NCBI GenBank assembly: GCA_026707945.1
Contig: JAPOVV010000105.1
Coordinates: forward strand, 62,001 to 126,000
Direction of reading: 5' to 3'
DNA from: Gammaproteobacteria bacterium
Lineage (GTDB): Bacteria; Pseudomonadota; Gammaproteobacteria; Pseudomonadales; Azotimanducaceae
Length of the DNA: 64,000 nt
A program made the position numbers and the translations under genes. Positions 8,854 through 17,045 of this stretch are shown here, one piece after another. Numbering within the stretch: position 1 is the first letter of the stretch; every line of letters starts with the position of its first letter. The notes beneath the pieces were generated by a model. That model saw only the letters and a program-made list of their open reading frames with translations, searched no databases and was not told the DNA's origin.

Positions 8854-8875
8854 GCCTCACGATACCACGTGAGGC
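8854..8875 (+). promoter_or_regulatory. Perfect inverted repeat in a divergent promoter region
   Basis: GCCTCACG (8854-8861), a 6-base spacer, then CGTGAGGC (8868-8875): a perfect 8-bp dyad between the divergent ligase and luciferase-like genes, about 39 bases before the latter's ATG. The position suits an operator or a leader hairpin for one or both genes. No regulator gene is adjacent, so the binding protein is unknown. Confidence 0.4.
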
Positions 8876-8913
8876 AATATTCGAAGGTGAACAGTTCTGA
8901 GAGGAGATCAGCC

Positions 8914-9834
8914 ATGCGAATCGGAATATACGGGGGCAACGTTCGTCGAGGTCGGCCATTGACCAGCCTTGTTGAAGAAATCATCGAAAAAGAGTCAGAG
9001 GGGTTCGTCAGTTACTGGATGCCTCAGGTTCAGATGTTCGACGCGTTAACCATGATCGCATTGGCCGGGCAGCAAACTTCGACAATTGAAATGGGTACTG
9101 CCGTTGTGCCGAGCTATCCGCGCCATCCGAACGCGCTCGCGCAACAAGCGGCCACCGTAAACGCCTTAACCGGCGGTCGGCTAGTTCTCGGTGTAGGTCC
9201 ATCTCACGCACCTGGTATCGAAGCTCTCGGTCTGAAATACGATCGTCCAGCACAGCACATGCGTGAGTACGTTTCGGTGCTGAAAGCGCTGACGACTGAA
9301 GGTCAAGTTGATCATCAAGGCGACATTTATCAAATCAAGACCGGCATCGCAGTTCCCGACGCGAGTCCGTTTCCTATCGTCATGTCAGCGCTTGCCCCAC
9401 TGATGTTAAAAGCTGCGGCGGAAGTTGCTGACGGTACGGTAACTTGGATGGTCGGTCGAAGAACGATCGCCGAAAACACCGTGCCCCGCATCACAAGCGC
9501 TGCCGCTGCCTCGGGTCGAGATGCGCCTCGGGTCATTGTCGGCTTGCCAGTTTGTGTACACGACGATAAAGAACAAGCGATAGCGCGTGCAAATCAGGTA
9601 TTTGGGCACTACTATGGGCTGCCAAACTATCGTCGGCAGTTGGACAACGAGGGTCTATCGAGTGCTGGTGAGATCGCGGTTGTCGGAAACGAAAGCGACG
9701 TAGAAGCGCAACTACAGGCATTCTTTGATGCAGGCGCTACGGAGGTGCTCGCAAGCGTGTTTCCTGCTGGAGACGACAGTCGAGGTTCGTTCGCACGCAC
9801 GAATGAACTCTTGAAAGGACTTCTCTCCGCGTAA
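8914..9834 (+). CDS. Luciferase-like (LLM class) flavin/F420-type oxidoreductase
   Basis: A 306-residue luciferase-like monooxygenase fold protein. MRIGIYGGN at the start, SYWMPQVQMFDALTMIALAG, the IEMGTAVVPSYPRHPNALAQ strand-loop and LTGGRLVLGVGPSHAP are typical of the F420/FMN LLM superfamily. I start at the ATG at 8914 because GAGGAG lies 7 bases upstream and the protein begins with the conserved first strand; the open frame extends 15 codons further without support. Whether F420 or FMN is used cannot be determined; no F420 synthesis gene is in the window. Likely oxidises or reduces a ketone or alcohol intermediate of the nearby pathway (inference). Confidence 0.9.
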   Translation: MRIGIYGGNVRRGRPLTSLVEEIIEKESEGFVSYWMPQVQMFDALTMIALAGQQTSTIEMGTAVVPSYPRHPNALAQQAATVNALTGGRLVLGVGPSHAPGIEALGLKYDRPAQHMREYVSVLKALTTEGQVDHQGDIYQIKTGIAVPDASPFPIVMSALAPLMLKAAAEVADGTVTWMVGRRTIAENTVPRITSAAAASGRDAPRVIVGLPVCVHDDKEQAIARANQVFGHYYGLPNYRRQLDNEGLSSAGEIAVVGNESDVEAQLQAFFDAGATEVLASVFPAGDDSRGSFARTNELLKGLLSA

Positions 9835-9842
9835 TCCCGATT

Positions 9843-9868
9843 TAACTACGCTTTAAAGCGCTTAGTTA
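9843..9868. terminator. Possible bidirectional terminator hairpin between convergent genes
   Basis: An imperfect dyad AACTA-CGCTTTAAAGCG-CT-TAGTT lies between the convergent LLM and phosphotriesterase-like genes and includes the latter's stop codon. The core CGCTTTAAAGCG is self-complementary. There is no strong T-run, so termination is only suggested by position. Confidence 0.35.
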
Positions 9869-10822
9869 GCTACCTTCGAAGAACCGACGGGGGTTATTTA
9901 CGAAGAGGTCATCGATTTTTTCGCGACTAACCCCCATTTCTTCCAAATCAGGAATAACGTGTCTGTGGATATACAGGTATTGATCCACGTTACTCCGCGT
10001 AAACTCATGCTCTAGTGGAATCGAACCGTCGGGCAGTTCTTTGTGAATATGCAGACAGATGCAATCGTGAGCCGGACAAAGTCTGTCGCCGTATCCATCG
10101 TCGATTAACGATTTCATCGTCGTGGTACGCATATGAGGACTAACTAGCCTACCGGGATACCGATCGAGACCAAGAAAACAACCTTGATCAAGAATCCACT
10201 TCAAGTATTCAGTGTCCGTTGTATCGTTCGAGTGATCGATTTTGACTCTGGTTAGATCGACGCCTTCTTCTTTAAATATCTCGATTTGTCGACGTGCGAC
10301 TTGCCCGGTGGGATACGAGTGGACCATGATGGGTAACCCTGTTTCTAGGTGAGCGCGAGACACCGCTCGAGCCATCAGTTCAAGGTCTTCGGTGACACCT
10401 TGGAAGTCTGCCGCACACTTCAAAATGCCTGCTCTAATGTCAGTTCCGCGAAAACCGGATTCGACATCTTTAATGAACTCGCGTGCCATCTGATTCGGTG
10501 AAACACCGCGGAGGAAGCGAGGTACGTCTAGCCACCAGCCTGTTGTATTGATGATGTTGACACCGGATCCTTCCGATACTTCTCGAAGCAAGTCTGGGTC
10601 TTTGCCTAGGTCGTAGGTCGTCGCATCAACGATGCTATCGATCCCGGCTGCTTTGGCGCGTTTGAACGTATCAATCGCTCGTTGCACACGATCTTCCGGA
10701 CCGAACAGGTCTGGAAACTGTCGAAACATGCCAGGTGCGCTCACCATGACGTGCTCATGCATGAGCGTGAAGCCGAGTTCGGAACTATCGATCGGTCCCG
10801 TGACTGTTTGAATCTGCGTCAA
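9866..10822 (-). CDS. Phosphotriesterase (PTE) family metal-dependent hydrolase
   Basis: A 318-residue amidohydrolase-superfamily protein of the PTE family. Metal ligands visible in order: the HxH pair in TLMHEHVMVS (~residue 23), the lysine in AGILKCAAD that is normally carboxylated, His in IMVHSYP, His in VKIDHSNDT, and Asp in GLDRYPG. PTE-family members include lactonases and phosphotriesterases; lactonase activity is more common and is my inference. The start is a TTG at 10822, one base after the stop of the Gfo/Idh/MocA gene, which ends with an AAGAAG sequence that can act as its ribosome-binding site. The pair looks like one operon for a hydroxy-acid or sugar-lactone type substrate. Confidence 0.9.
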   Translation of the reverse strand: MTQIQTVTGPIDSSELGFTLMHEHVMVSAPGMFRQFPDLFGPEDRVQRAIDTFKRAKAAGIDSIVDATTYDLGKDPDLLREVSEGSGVNIINTTGWWLDVPRFLRGVSPNQMAREFIKDVESGFRGTDIRAGILKCAADFQGVTEDLELMARAVSRAHLETGLPIMVHSYPTGQVARRQIEIFKEEGVDLTRVKIDHSNDTTDTEYLKWILDQGCFLGLDRYPGRLVSPHMRTTTMKSLIDDGYGDRLCPAHDCICLHIHKELPDGSIPLEHEFTRSNVDQYLYIHRHVIPDLEEMGVSREKIDDLFVNNPRRFFEGS

Positions 10823-10823
10823 G

Positions 10824-11819
10824 CTACTTCTTACTAGGTTGTCGAATACTTACCGGTTTATTCTCGTTGGCAGATTTGTACGCCGCTTCGGTTAATTGAG
10901 CTACTTGAAACGCATAGTCAGGTGGCTCGATACTATCTAATCCTTTTCGTATTGCGGCGAAAAACGCTGCATCAGGGTTGGATGCGCGAATTCTGCGCGG
11001 CACATCGACGACATCATCGTTCAGGCGCAGTGACTTGACTTGCCACTGGTGCAGATGCAATACCAAGCTGCCTTCGGTTCCGGCAATCATCAGGCGTTCG
11101 TCGTGTCGTGCCGCATTTCCGATCGTCGTCAGAGTTCCTACGGCACCACCATCGAACGAGACGTGGCAGACCATATTGACATCAACCTTCTGACCCTGCC
11201 GATCTTGCGATGCCCATACGCGTTTCGGTCGTAAGCCGGTAACCCAAAGAAGCGATGCAACCAAGTGACTACCTGTATCCATGAACATGCCACCGCCGGA
11301 GAGTTCTAAGTCGACTCGCCAACCACCAAACGCTTCCCAATTCTGCGTAACGTATCCAGAGACTCCGCAAATCTCACCAATCTCTCCTCGCGCTATGAGC
11401 TCACGAGCATAGACAAATTCGGGCATCCAATGCCGTTGGTATCCGACCATTAAGAGGCATTCGACACGAGAAGCTAATTGAATCAATGAGTTAGCATGTT
11501 TTGATTGTATGACAAGCGGCTTTTCGACGAGCACGTGCCGCCCATCCTCAAGGCTCCGCTTCACCTGTAGGTTATGGTGTTTGTGAGGGGTGCTGATGAT
11601 CACTCCATGAGATTCGATATTCTTGAGCATCGCTTGCCAATTGGCGAAATACGGAATCTCATACCCAGCACGCTCGGCAAGTGCTTTTGCGTGATCTTCC
11701 TCTGGGTCCGCGACGCCTACGATTTTCGTGCGTTTATCCGCCAATATGCGTGGTACGTGTGCGCCGCGCATGTTGCCCCCCGCCCCTACGAGTACGACGT
11801 TCAGTCTTGGCTTAGCCAT
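10824..11819 (-). CDS. Gfo/Idh/MocA family NAD(P)-dependent oxidoreductase
   Basis: A 331-residue dehydrogenase. The Rossmann motif VVLVGAGGNMRGAHVPRI, the ISTPHKHH and HVLVEKPLV blocks (the Lys of EKP is catalytic), and the GGWRVDLELSGGGMFMDTGSH segment place it in the Gfo/Idh/MocA family, which oxidises sugars, inositols and related polyols. The gene is first in a two-gene unit with the PTE-family hydrolase: a dehydrogenase making a lactone followed by a lactonase is a reasonable reading, though not proven. Confidence 0.9.
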   Translation of the reverse strand: MAKPRLNVVLVGAGGNMRGAHVPRILADKRTKIVGVADPEEDHAKALAERAGYEIPYFANWQAMLKNIESHGVIISTPHKHHNLQVKRSLEDGRHVLVEKPLVIQSKHANSLIQLASRVECLLMVGYQRHWMPEFVYARELIARGEIGEICGVSGYVTQNWEAFGGWRVDLELSGGGMFMDTGSHLVASLLWVTGLRPKRVWASQDRQGQKVDVNMVCHVSFDGGAVGTLTTIGNAARHDERLMIAGTEGSLVLHLHQWQVKSLRLNDDVVDVPRRIRASNPDAAFFAAIRKGLDSIEPPDYAFQVAQLTEAAYKSANENKPVSIRQPSKK

Positions 11820-12170
11820 CAGGAATTACAATCAAGCGACACAAGCGATTTTACACCTCGTGCTCTTATACCCTATTTCCGCAAGTAACGTAGATATTAC
11901 GACTCGATATATCCATTATGGCGACACATAAATACTATTCGAAGTTTATCTAAGCACTTCGGATATATATCCGTACTCAATCGATAAACAAAAATAGGAT
12001 ATGTTTGCTTATTTACGAGGTCGAATTCCGCGTAGCGTTCCAAATTGATCGCGTATAGAGGATGATTGTTGTCTGTCTCCCCTACTCAATCACTTCGGCA
12101 CATCCCGCGAACTACGATCGCTCGACTTATCACCTTCGACTTTGCGTCAAATGGAATTTTCTGCGGTAGA
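11820..12170. other. 351-base AT-rich intergenic region with a 14-bp palindrome
   Basis: No convincing gene was seen on either strand. The stretch is clearly richer in A/T than the flanking genes and contains a perfect 14-bp palindrome CGGATATATATCCG at 11960-11973, about 140 bases upstream of the Gfo/Idh/MocA start. This half should carry that operon's promoter; the other half is the 3' side of the 2-hydroxyacid dehydrogenase gene, with no clear terminator. Confidence 0.5.
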
Positions 12171-13223
12171 TCAAACCTGTAATGCCGTCGAAAAGTCCGG
12201 GAAACCATCCCATCGCCCAGGGTCGGTATGTCGCATGACTGCGACGGTTTTGATTGCTTCCGGATTTGCTAAACCGTGTGGTTTTTCGCCAGTAAGCACC
12301 CTAATGATGTTCTCGGCTTGCATGACAGCGGTTTCCCGAACAAAAACCTCTGACATAGCCGCAACGTGCGGCGTCACGTAGCAATTTGGCAAGCTAAGCA
12401 ATCGGCTACTAGAAGGCAGTGGCTCTACTTGCGTGACGTCAACTGCGGCGGCTTCAATTTCACCGCTTACGAGTGCGTCAGCTAGCGCTTCCTCGTCAAC
12501 AATTGGGCCACGAGCCGTATTCACAAGCAATGCCGTGGACTTCATACGACGGAATGCTTCCGCATCGAATAGATCGTTGGTTTCACTCGTCGCGGAGCAA
12601 TGGATGGTGATAAAGTCCGATTCTGATAGTAAGGTGTCAAAATCCACCAGCGAGACACCGAATAGATCACCGGCTAGCTGGTTCACATAGGGATCGTGCG
12701 CGAGAATTCGGCTCACGCCAAATCCGCGTATTCGAGTCGCGAATGCTCGTCCGATGTTCCCAAAACCAACAATCCCCATGGTGTGGCCAGAAAGTCTTCG
12801 CATCGTCGGGGTATACGTACCCATCGCACGCGGATTGTCGGCCCAATCACCCGCACGGGTTGAACTAATCGCGTCGTATAAGCGTCGCGTCAGCGATAAC
12901 AGCAACGACACCGCATGGTCTGCCACCTCGGTCGTATTAGAACCAGGTACGTTACATACCATGACGCCCAACTCGGTCGCCGCATCGATATCGATCGAAT
13001 CTACGCCAACACCAAAACGACTCAATACCTTCAGATTCGGGCAGGATTCCATTACGTATCGTGATGTCAGCGGCATGATGCCTACCTGAGCACCGTCTGC
13101 GTCGCCAATGAGTTCGATGAGCTCATCTTCATTGCTACACCGTCCTTCCTTGATTTCAATTCCCGCTTCTTCATACAGGGATTGCTGGGCGCCTTGTGCA
13201 CGTCCTTGCAACGCTACTTTCAT
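12171..13223 (-). CDS. D-isomer specific 2-hydroxyacid dehydrogenase (SerA-like)
   Basis: A 350-residue D-2-hydroxyacid dehydrogenase. NAD-binding GHTMGIVGFGNIGRAFATRI (~residue 145), the catalytic Arg region LLVNTARGPIVDEEAL, Glu in VDVTQVEPLP, and His in VTPHVAAMSE are intact. It has no C-terminal ACT domain, so it is more likely a catabolic or general hydroxyacid dehydrogenase than a regulated phosphoglycerate dehydrogenase. GAGGAA precedes the ATG at 13223. It stands alone, followed upstream by a decayed TauD gene in the same orientation, perhaps once an operon partner. Confidence 0.9.
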   Translation of the reverse strand: MKVALQGRAQGAQQSLYEEAGIEIKEGRCSNEDELIELIGDADGAQVGIMPLTSRYVMESCPNLKVLSRFGVGVDSIDIDAATELGVMVCNVPGSNTTEVADHAVSLLLSLTRRLYDAISSTRAGDWADNPRAMGTYTPTMRRLSGHTMGIVGFGNIGRAFATRIRGFGVSRILAHDPYVNQLAGDLFGVSLVDFDTLLSESDFITIHCSATSETNDLFDAEAFRRMKSTALLVNTARGPIVDEEALADALVSGEIEAAAVDVTQVEPLPSSSRLLSLPNCYVTPHVAAMSEVFVRETAVMQAENIIRVLTGEKPHGLANPEAIKTVAVMRHTDPGRWDGFPDFSTALQV

Positions 13224-13284
13224 TCCAATTCCTCATTTAAACGCGCGAATTCTGCACGTTGAGTAAGTGCAGCTGTTCAGACGT

Positions 13285-13900
13285 CTACATAGATGCCGAT
13301 TCTGTAAGTTCGTCACCTTTAACTCGTGTATGTCGCATGATGCGAGGTTGTCGTTAGTCGAACGGGCGAACGCTGTGAAGGATGCAGCGATAGTCCTAAC
13401 GCTTGAAGTCGCCTAGTTCCCATATGCTCTCGAATACAAGTGGCGGTTTACAGCCGAATTACGTGAGACATGACAACAAATCAATTGTCTCACGGTCAGG
13501 TAACCCACGCATTCGATATGCATCTCGTCCAATGTACAAAGCTGCTCGACCGGTTTCAGGATGAATTTTGACCAAAGATCGTAAAGGTGTATCGTCCGGC
13601 ATTAAGCCGTACTTAGACCCTATTGCGACGCGTCGGCTTAGACCCCGTGGGAGGAGTAAGGGTGTGGAACGCCGACAATGCTGCGACTTGATTGACAGCT
13701 TTCCGATAAGAATATCGAGTTCTCAGAATTGCTCGCTAATCCGATCTTTTGGCGAGTTGTGAAAACAGTTTATTCAGCCCGAGGACCGCTTACTCGAAAA
13801 ACGCGTCCTTCAATTCCGTGTAATAGAGGTCTGACAGATCTGCACGATCAACGCCTCCGACGCAGGCGGCAAGCGATTTTTTACATCAGCGTAACTTCAT
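13285..13900 (-). pseudogene. Decayed TauD/TfdA-family dioxygenase
   Basis: Translation of the minus strand gives two pieces of a TauD/TfdA oxygenase. The N-terminal piece (13900 to ~13740) reads GVDRADLSDLYYTELKDAFFE, a stop, then AVLGL, like the usual start of the fold. The C-terminal piece, in a different frame (~13670 to 13285), reads SLVKIHPETGRAALYIGRDA (family signature), then FESIWELGDFKR, stop, DYRCILHSVRPFD, stop, RQPRIMRHTRVKGD. The third iron ligand His and the Arg-containing end are recognisable, but TAA (13461-13459), TAG (13398-13396, where WDNRC is expected) and TAA (13356-13354) interrupt one unbroken frame. About 70 residues including the HxD motif are missing between the pieces. 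The preserved frame and nonsense substitutions point to recent loss. Confidence 0.85.
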
Positions 13901-14140
13901 ATCAATCACACATTAAAAAAAGCTCGGTGTCCACGATATACGATGCCAAATCTGGGGGCAGCAAAACGTCTCGTCTGAGGGCTATACGTGTGCTACCTGA
14001 CAGAAATTTCAATGTCAGAATATGACTCTCCAATACCTTCTTTCGATTTAAAATCTCATTACGCAGATTGGGCGTTGGCAATTCGCTTAATAAGGGATAG
14101 AGTCTCGCCCGCGAACCTAGGCATGAATGGGGAATAGTCT

Positions 14141-16561
14141 ATGGTTTTAACAACCCACAATCATCGCGATTGCTGCTTGACATCGAGTACGAGACGAGAA
14201 CGGCGCGTAGCGCAACAGACTCAGAAATTCAAGCGTTATTCAAGTCTCACATTGTTTAGCACGATTTTCGTGGCGTGTGCGCTCGTGCTATCTGGACCAG
14301 TGCTCGCACAAGAAGAAACTGCCTCCGAGCAGGTGATTGAAGAGATCATCGTCACCGCAACGAAACGGGCGGTATCTATTCAAGATGTACCGATCGCCGT
14401 ATCTGCGATCACAGGATACGACCTATACGCTCGTGGGGTCGAAGATCTTTACGGTTTAGCCGAAGTTGCGCCATCGCTAGCGGTATACAGTTCCAATAGT
14501 ACGACTAACGGCGGTACACTCCGTATCCGCGGTGTAGGCACCACAGGCAACAACCCTGGACTTGAAGCGGCGGTTGGCACTTTTATTGATGGCGTGTATC
14601 GATCGCGCGCGGGTCTAGCCTTCAATGATCTTCCGGATATTGCACGTGTCGAGATCTTGCGCGGTCCACAAGGAACACTATTCGGCAAGAACACGGTAAG
14701 CGGCGCGGTAAACATCATCACGAATGCACCCGAATTCGAAACGAGTTTAAGCGGTACGCTTGGTGTTGACGACAACAATGGTCACAATGCAAGCGTTGTA
14801 GGGAATTCCGCATTATCTGACGATCTAGCCGGAAGGGTATCGTTTTCGACGAGAACCCGAGATGGGTTTTACAACGATGTGAACTCCGATAGCATGTACG
14901 ATGGTCGTGATCGTTACAACCTTCGGGGACAAATGTTATGGCGTCAAAGCGACCAGCTTGACATACGCCTCATCGCAGACTATGCCGAACGCAATGAATC
15001 GTGCTGTCCCGCAGCTTTTTGGATTGCTGGTCCAACCAGCGCCGCCGTAGCCGCTCTCGGCGGCGACGTGACGGAATTTCGTGTCGGGGGTGACGCGAAT
15101 GTTGGAACCAACTACGAACCTTACGAAAACGTACAGGACGCAGGATTTTCTATCGATGCACTCTGGGAACGAGAAGACGGTTCTCAATTCCGATCAGTTA
15201 CGGCGATACGCGACTTCTCAGTTGCGCGCGGGCAGGACATCGATTTCACAAGTGCGGACATTCTCCATCCTCAAGATTCCGATGAGACGTTCCGCAATTT
15301 CTCGCAGGAGTTTCAACTTTTCGGCGAGACCGAAAACATGGATTGGCTCTTAGGCGCGTATCTGTACACAGAGGATCTCGAATCTGATGAATACATCGTG
15401 CTCTCAAATAACGGCGGCAATTACATAGGGATCCTATTCGGCAATCCTGCAGTTGCACCGCTTTTCATGGGCGACCCTTCGGGACGTGGCGTTCCTGGTC
15501 AAGGCTACGACGCGGTTTATTTCAGCGATACGAGAGGCTGGGCGATTTTCACACACGACGTGTGGCACGTAAATCCTTCTCTGGATCTAACGTTTGGTCT
15601 ACGCTACTCATGGGAGGAAAAAGACGCAGGTGCGATTATCAATGGCGCACCGTATGGAGAACTTATCAATGATCCATTTTGCGGACCTTTTGGCGCGATT
15701 TCAGCCTTCTTTTCGCTCTGCGATAACCTGAGCTGGAACAATGTTGAAGCGGAAAGTGCACTTACCGGCACTTTGAAAGCTGCGTTCGAAATTAATGACG
15801 ATGTTATGAGCTACGTCAGTATTGCGAGAGGTTACAAAGCAGGAGGATTCAATCTTGACCAAGAGGCCGTCGGCAACCGTGATGCGAACGGTAACTTTGT
15901 TGACCAAAGCCGATTTGACCCCGAAACGTCGGATTCATTAGAGTTAGGCGTCAAAGCGCGCATGTTAGGTGGTCGAATGACGGTCAACAGTGCGCTATTT
16001 CGAACCAGTTTCAGCGATTTCCAGCTCAACACATTTACCGGACTTGGGTTTACAGTGGGCAACGTCAAAGAGGTCACGTCATCGGGGATTGAAGTCGAGA
16101 CATCGTTACTGCTAGGGGGAGGTGTTTCTGCAAACTTCGGCGTGACCTATGCCAACGCTCGATATGGCAGAAATCTTGCTGTGAACAACTCACATATAGC
16201 GCGTAAAAGGTTGACGCAGTCGCCACCGTTACAAAGTAGTGCTGCACTCGTGGCAAATCGGGAGATCATGAACACAGGTTGGCGTTGGGTTGGAAATGTG
16301 AATTGGACCTTTATCGACAAAGTTAACACGGGATCGGACCTAGATCCTGAAAAAGTTCGCGACGCGTTCAATTTGATCAACGTCCAAACTGGCGTTGAAA
16401 GAGCCGATGGTCGTTACGAGATCATGCTAACCGGTCGCAATATCACGGACAAACGGGTTAACATGCTCGTATTCGACTCAGTCTTCCAAAGCGGCAGTTG
16501 GCATACGTTCGTTAATCCGCCACGTGTTATCGGACTGACGGTCAGAGCTAATTTGCTGTAG
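14141..16561 (+). CDS. TonB-dependent outer-membrane receptor
   Basis: An 806-residue TonB-dependent receptor. A signal peptide (SLTLFSTIFVACALVLSGPVLAQ, ~residues 36-58) is preceded by an unusually long ~35-residue N-terminal lead, so the start at the ATG 14141 is tentative, though GGGGA lies just upstream. Then the TonB box EEIIVTATKR, plug domain (DVPIAVSAIT, LRIRGVGTTG, RGPQGTLFGKNTVSGAVNII) and a 22-strand barrel ending in TVRANLL. The plug subtype is the one common in marine proteobacteria for small organic or terpenoid-like ligands, but the ligand is unknown. It is monocistronic and followed by a GC-rich hairpin. Confidence 0.93.
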   Translation: MVLTTHNHRDCCLTSSTRRERRVAQQTQKFKRYSSLTLFSTIFVACALVLSGPVLAQEETASEQVIEEIIVTATKRAVSIQDVPIAVSAITGYDLYARGVEDLYGLAEVAPSLAVYSSNSTTNGGTLRIRGVGTTGNNPGLEAAVGTFIDGVYRSRAGLAFNDLPDIARVEILRGPQGTLFGKNTVSGAVNIITNAPEFETSLSGTLGVDDNNGHNASVVGNSALSDDLAGRVSFSTRTRDGFYNDVNSDSMYDGRDRYNLRGQMLWRQSDQLDIRLIADYAERNESCCPAAFWIAGPTSAAVAALGGDVTEFRVGGDANVGTNYEPYENVQDAGFSIDALWEREDGSQFRSVTAIRDFSVARGQDIDFTSADILHPQDSDETFRNFSQEFQLFGETENMDWLLGAYLYTEDLESDEYIVLSNNGGNYIGILFGNPAVAPLFMGDPSGRGVPGQGYDAVYFSDTRGWAIFTHDVWHVNPSLDLTFGLRYSWEEKDAGAIINGAPYGELINDPFCGPFGAISAFFSLCDNLSWNNVEAESALTGTLKAAFEINDDVMSYVSIARGYKAGGFNLDQEAVGNRDANGNFVDQSRFDPETSDSLELGVKARMLGGRMTVNSALFRTSFSDFQLNTFTGLGFTVGNVKEVTSSGIEVETSLLLGGGVSANFGVTYANARYGRNLAVNNSHIARKRLTQSPPLQSSAALVANREIMNTGWRWVGNVNWTFIDKVNTGSDLDPEKVRDAFNLINVQTGVERADGRYEIMLTGRNITDKRVNMLVFDSVFQSGSWHTFVNPPRVIGLTVRANLL

Positions 16562-16575
16562 TGGATTTTTTGCGG

Positions 16576-16600
16576 CGACGCGCCCTTTCGGGGCGCGTCG
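16576..16600 (+). terminator. Rho-independent-like terminator hairpin after TonB receptor
   Basis: A perfect 10-bp GC-rich stem (CGACGCGCCC / GGGCGCGTCG) with a 5-base loop TTTCG starts 15 bases after the receptor stop. No long T-run follows on this strand, so it may slow or protect the transcript end rather than terminate strictly. Confidence 0.6.
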
Positions 16601-17045
16601 TCATTTGGTGAGCCGCTGGCGGATCGTGCCGGTGCGCCATTGTCGAATGAATCAACACCGACTGCGGTCGTGCGGACTTAGTTAAGCGGCGAAGCAGGAT
16701 ACAAACTAAATACGGTTTCGTGAATGGCGCGGTGAGTTTTCAGTGCTCGAAGAAATAAGTGGCTTGCGCGGAGCTTAAATAGAAAGACAGCTGGTCTATG
16801 TGACTTGGAACTTCAATCGCTTTTTCAGACTACAGCGAATGACGCTATGCCTAGCACGGAGAAACGCGAGGGAAGCGTTAGACTAGAACGAACTCCTCGG
16901 TGAATCGCCCAGTTCGGTTTTTTATTTTCTCGACTTGCGTCTCCAATGACTAAATATTGATCGAAGCGACAGATTTCACGTTCAAAATCAGCTACGGAAG
17001 GTTAGTTTTTCGCGACCCGCCAACGGGGTCGATAGTTAATGTGTC
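16601..17045. other. 445-base intergenic region between convergent genes
   Basis: I find no supported gene here on either strand; short open frames look random. One feature stands out: CGAACT (16889-16894) and AGTTCG (16911-16916) followed by the T-rich tract at 16918-16928, which resembles a Rho-independent terminator reading left to right. It is 330 bases after the receptor stop, so it may end read-through or an unannotated small transcript. Confidence 0.4.

Noticed and set aside
13462-13494. A 9-bp dyad CGTGAGACA/TGTCTCACG with 15-base loop
   Set aside because: It falls inside the decayed TauD gene, where TGTCTCACG and its complement are coding remnants; a separate regulatory role is not supported.
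13729-14025. Plus-strand 98-codon open frame upstream of the TonB receptor
   Set aside because: No family pattern or start site; it overlaps the opposite-strand TauD remnant and looks like chance.
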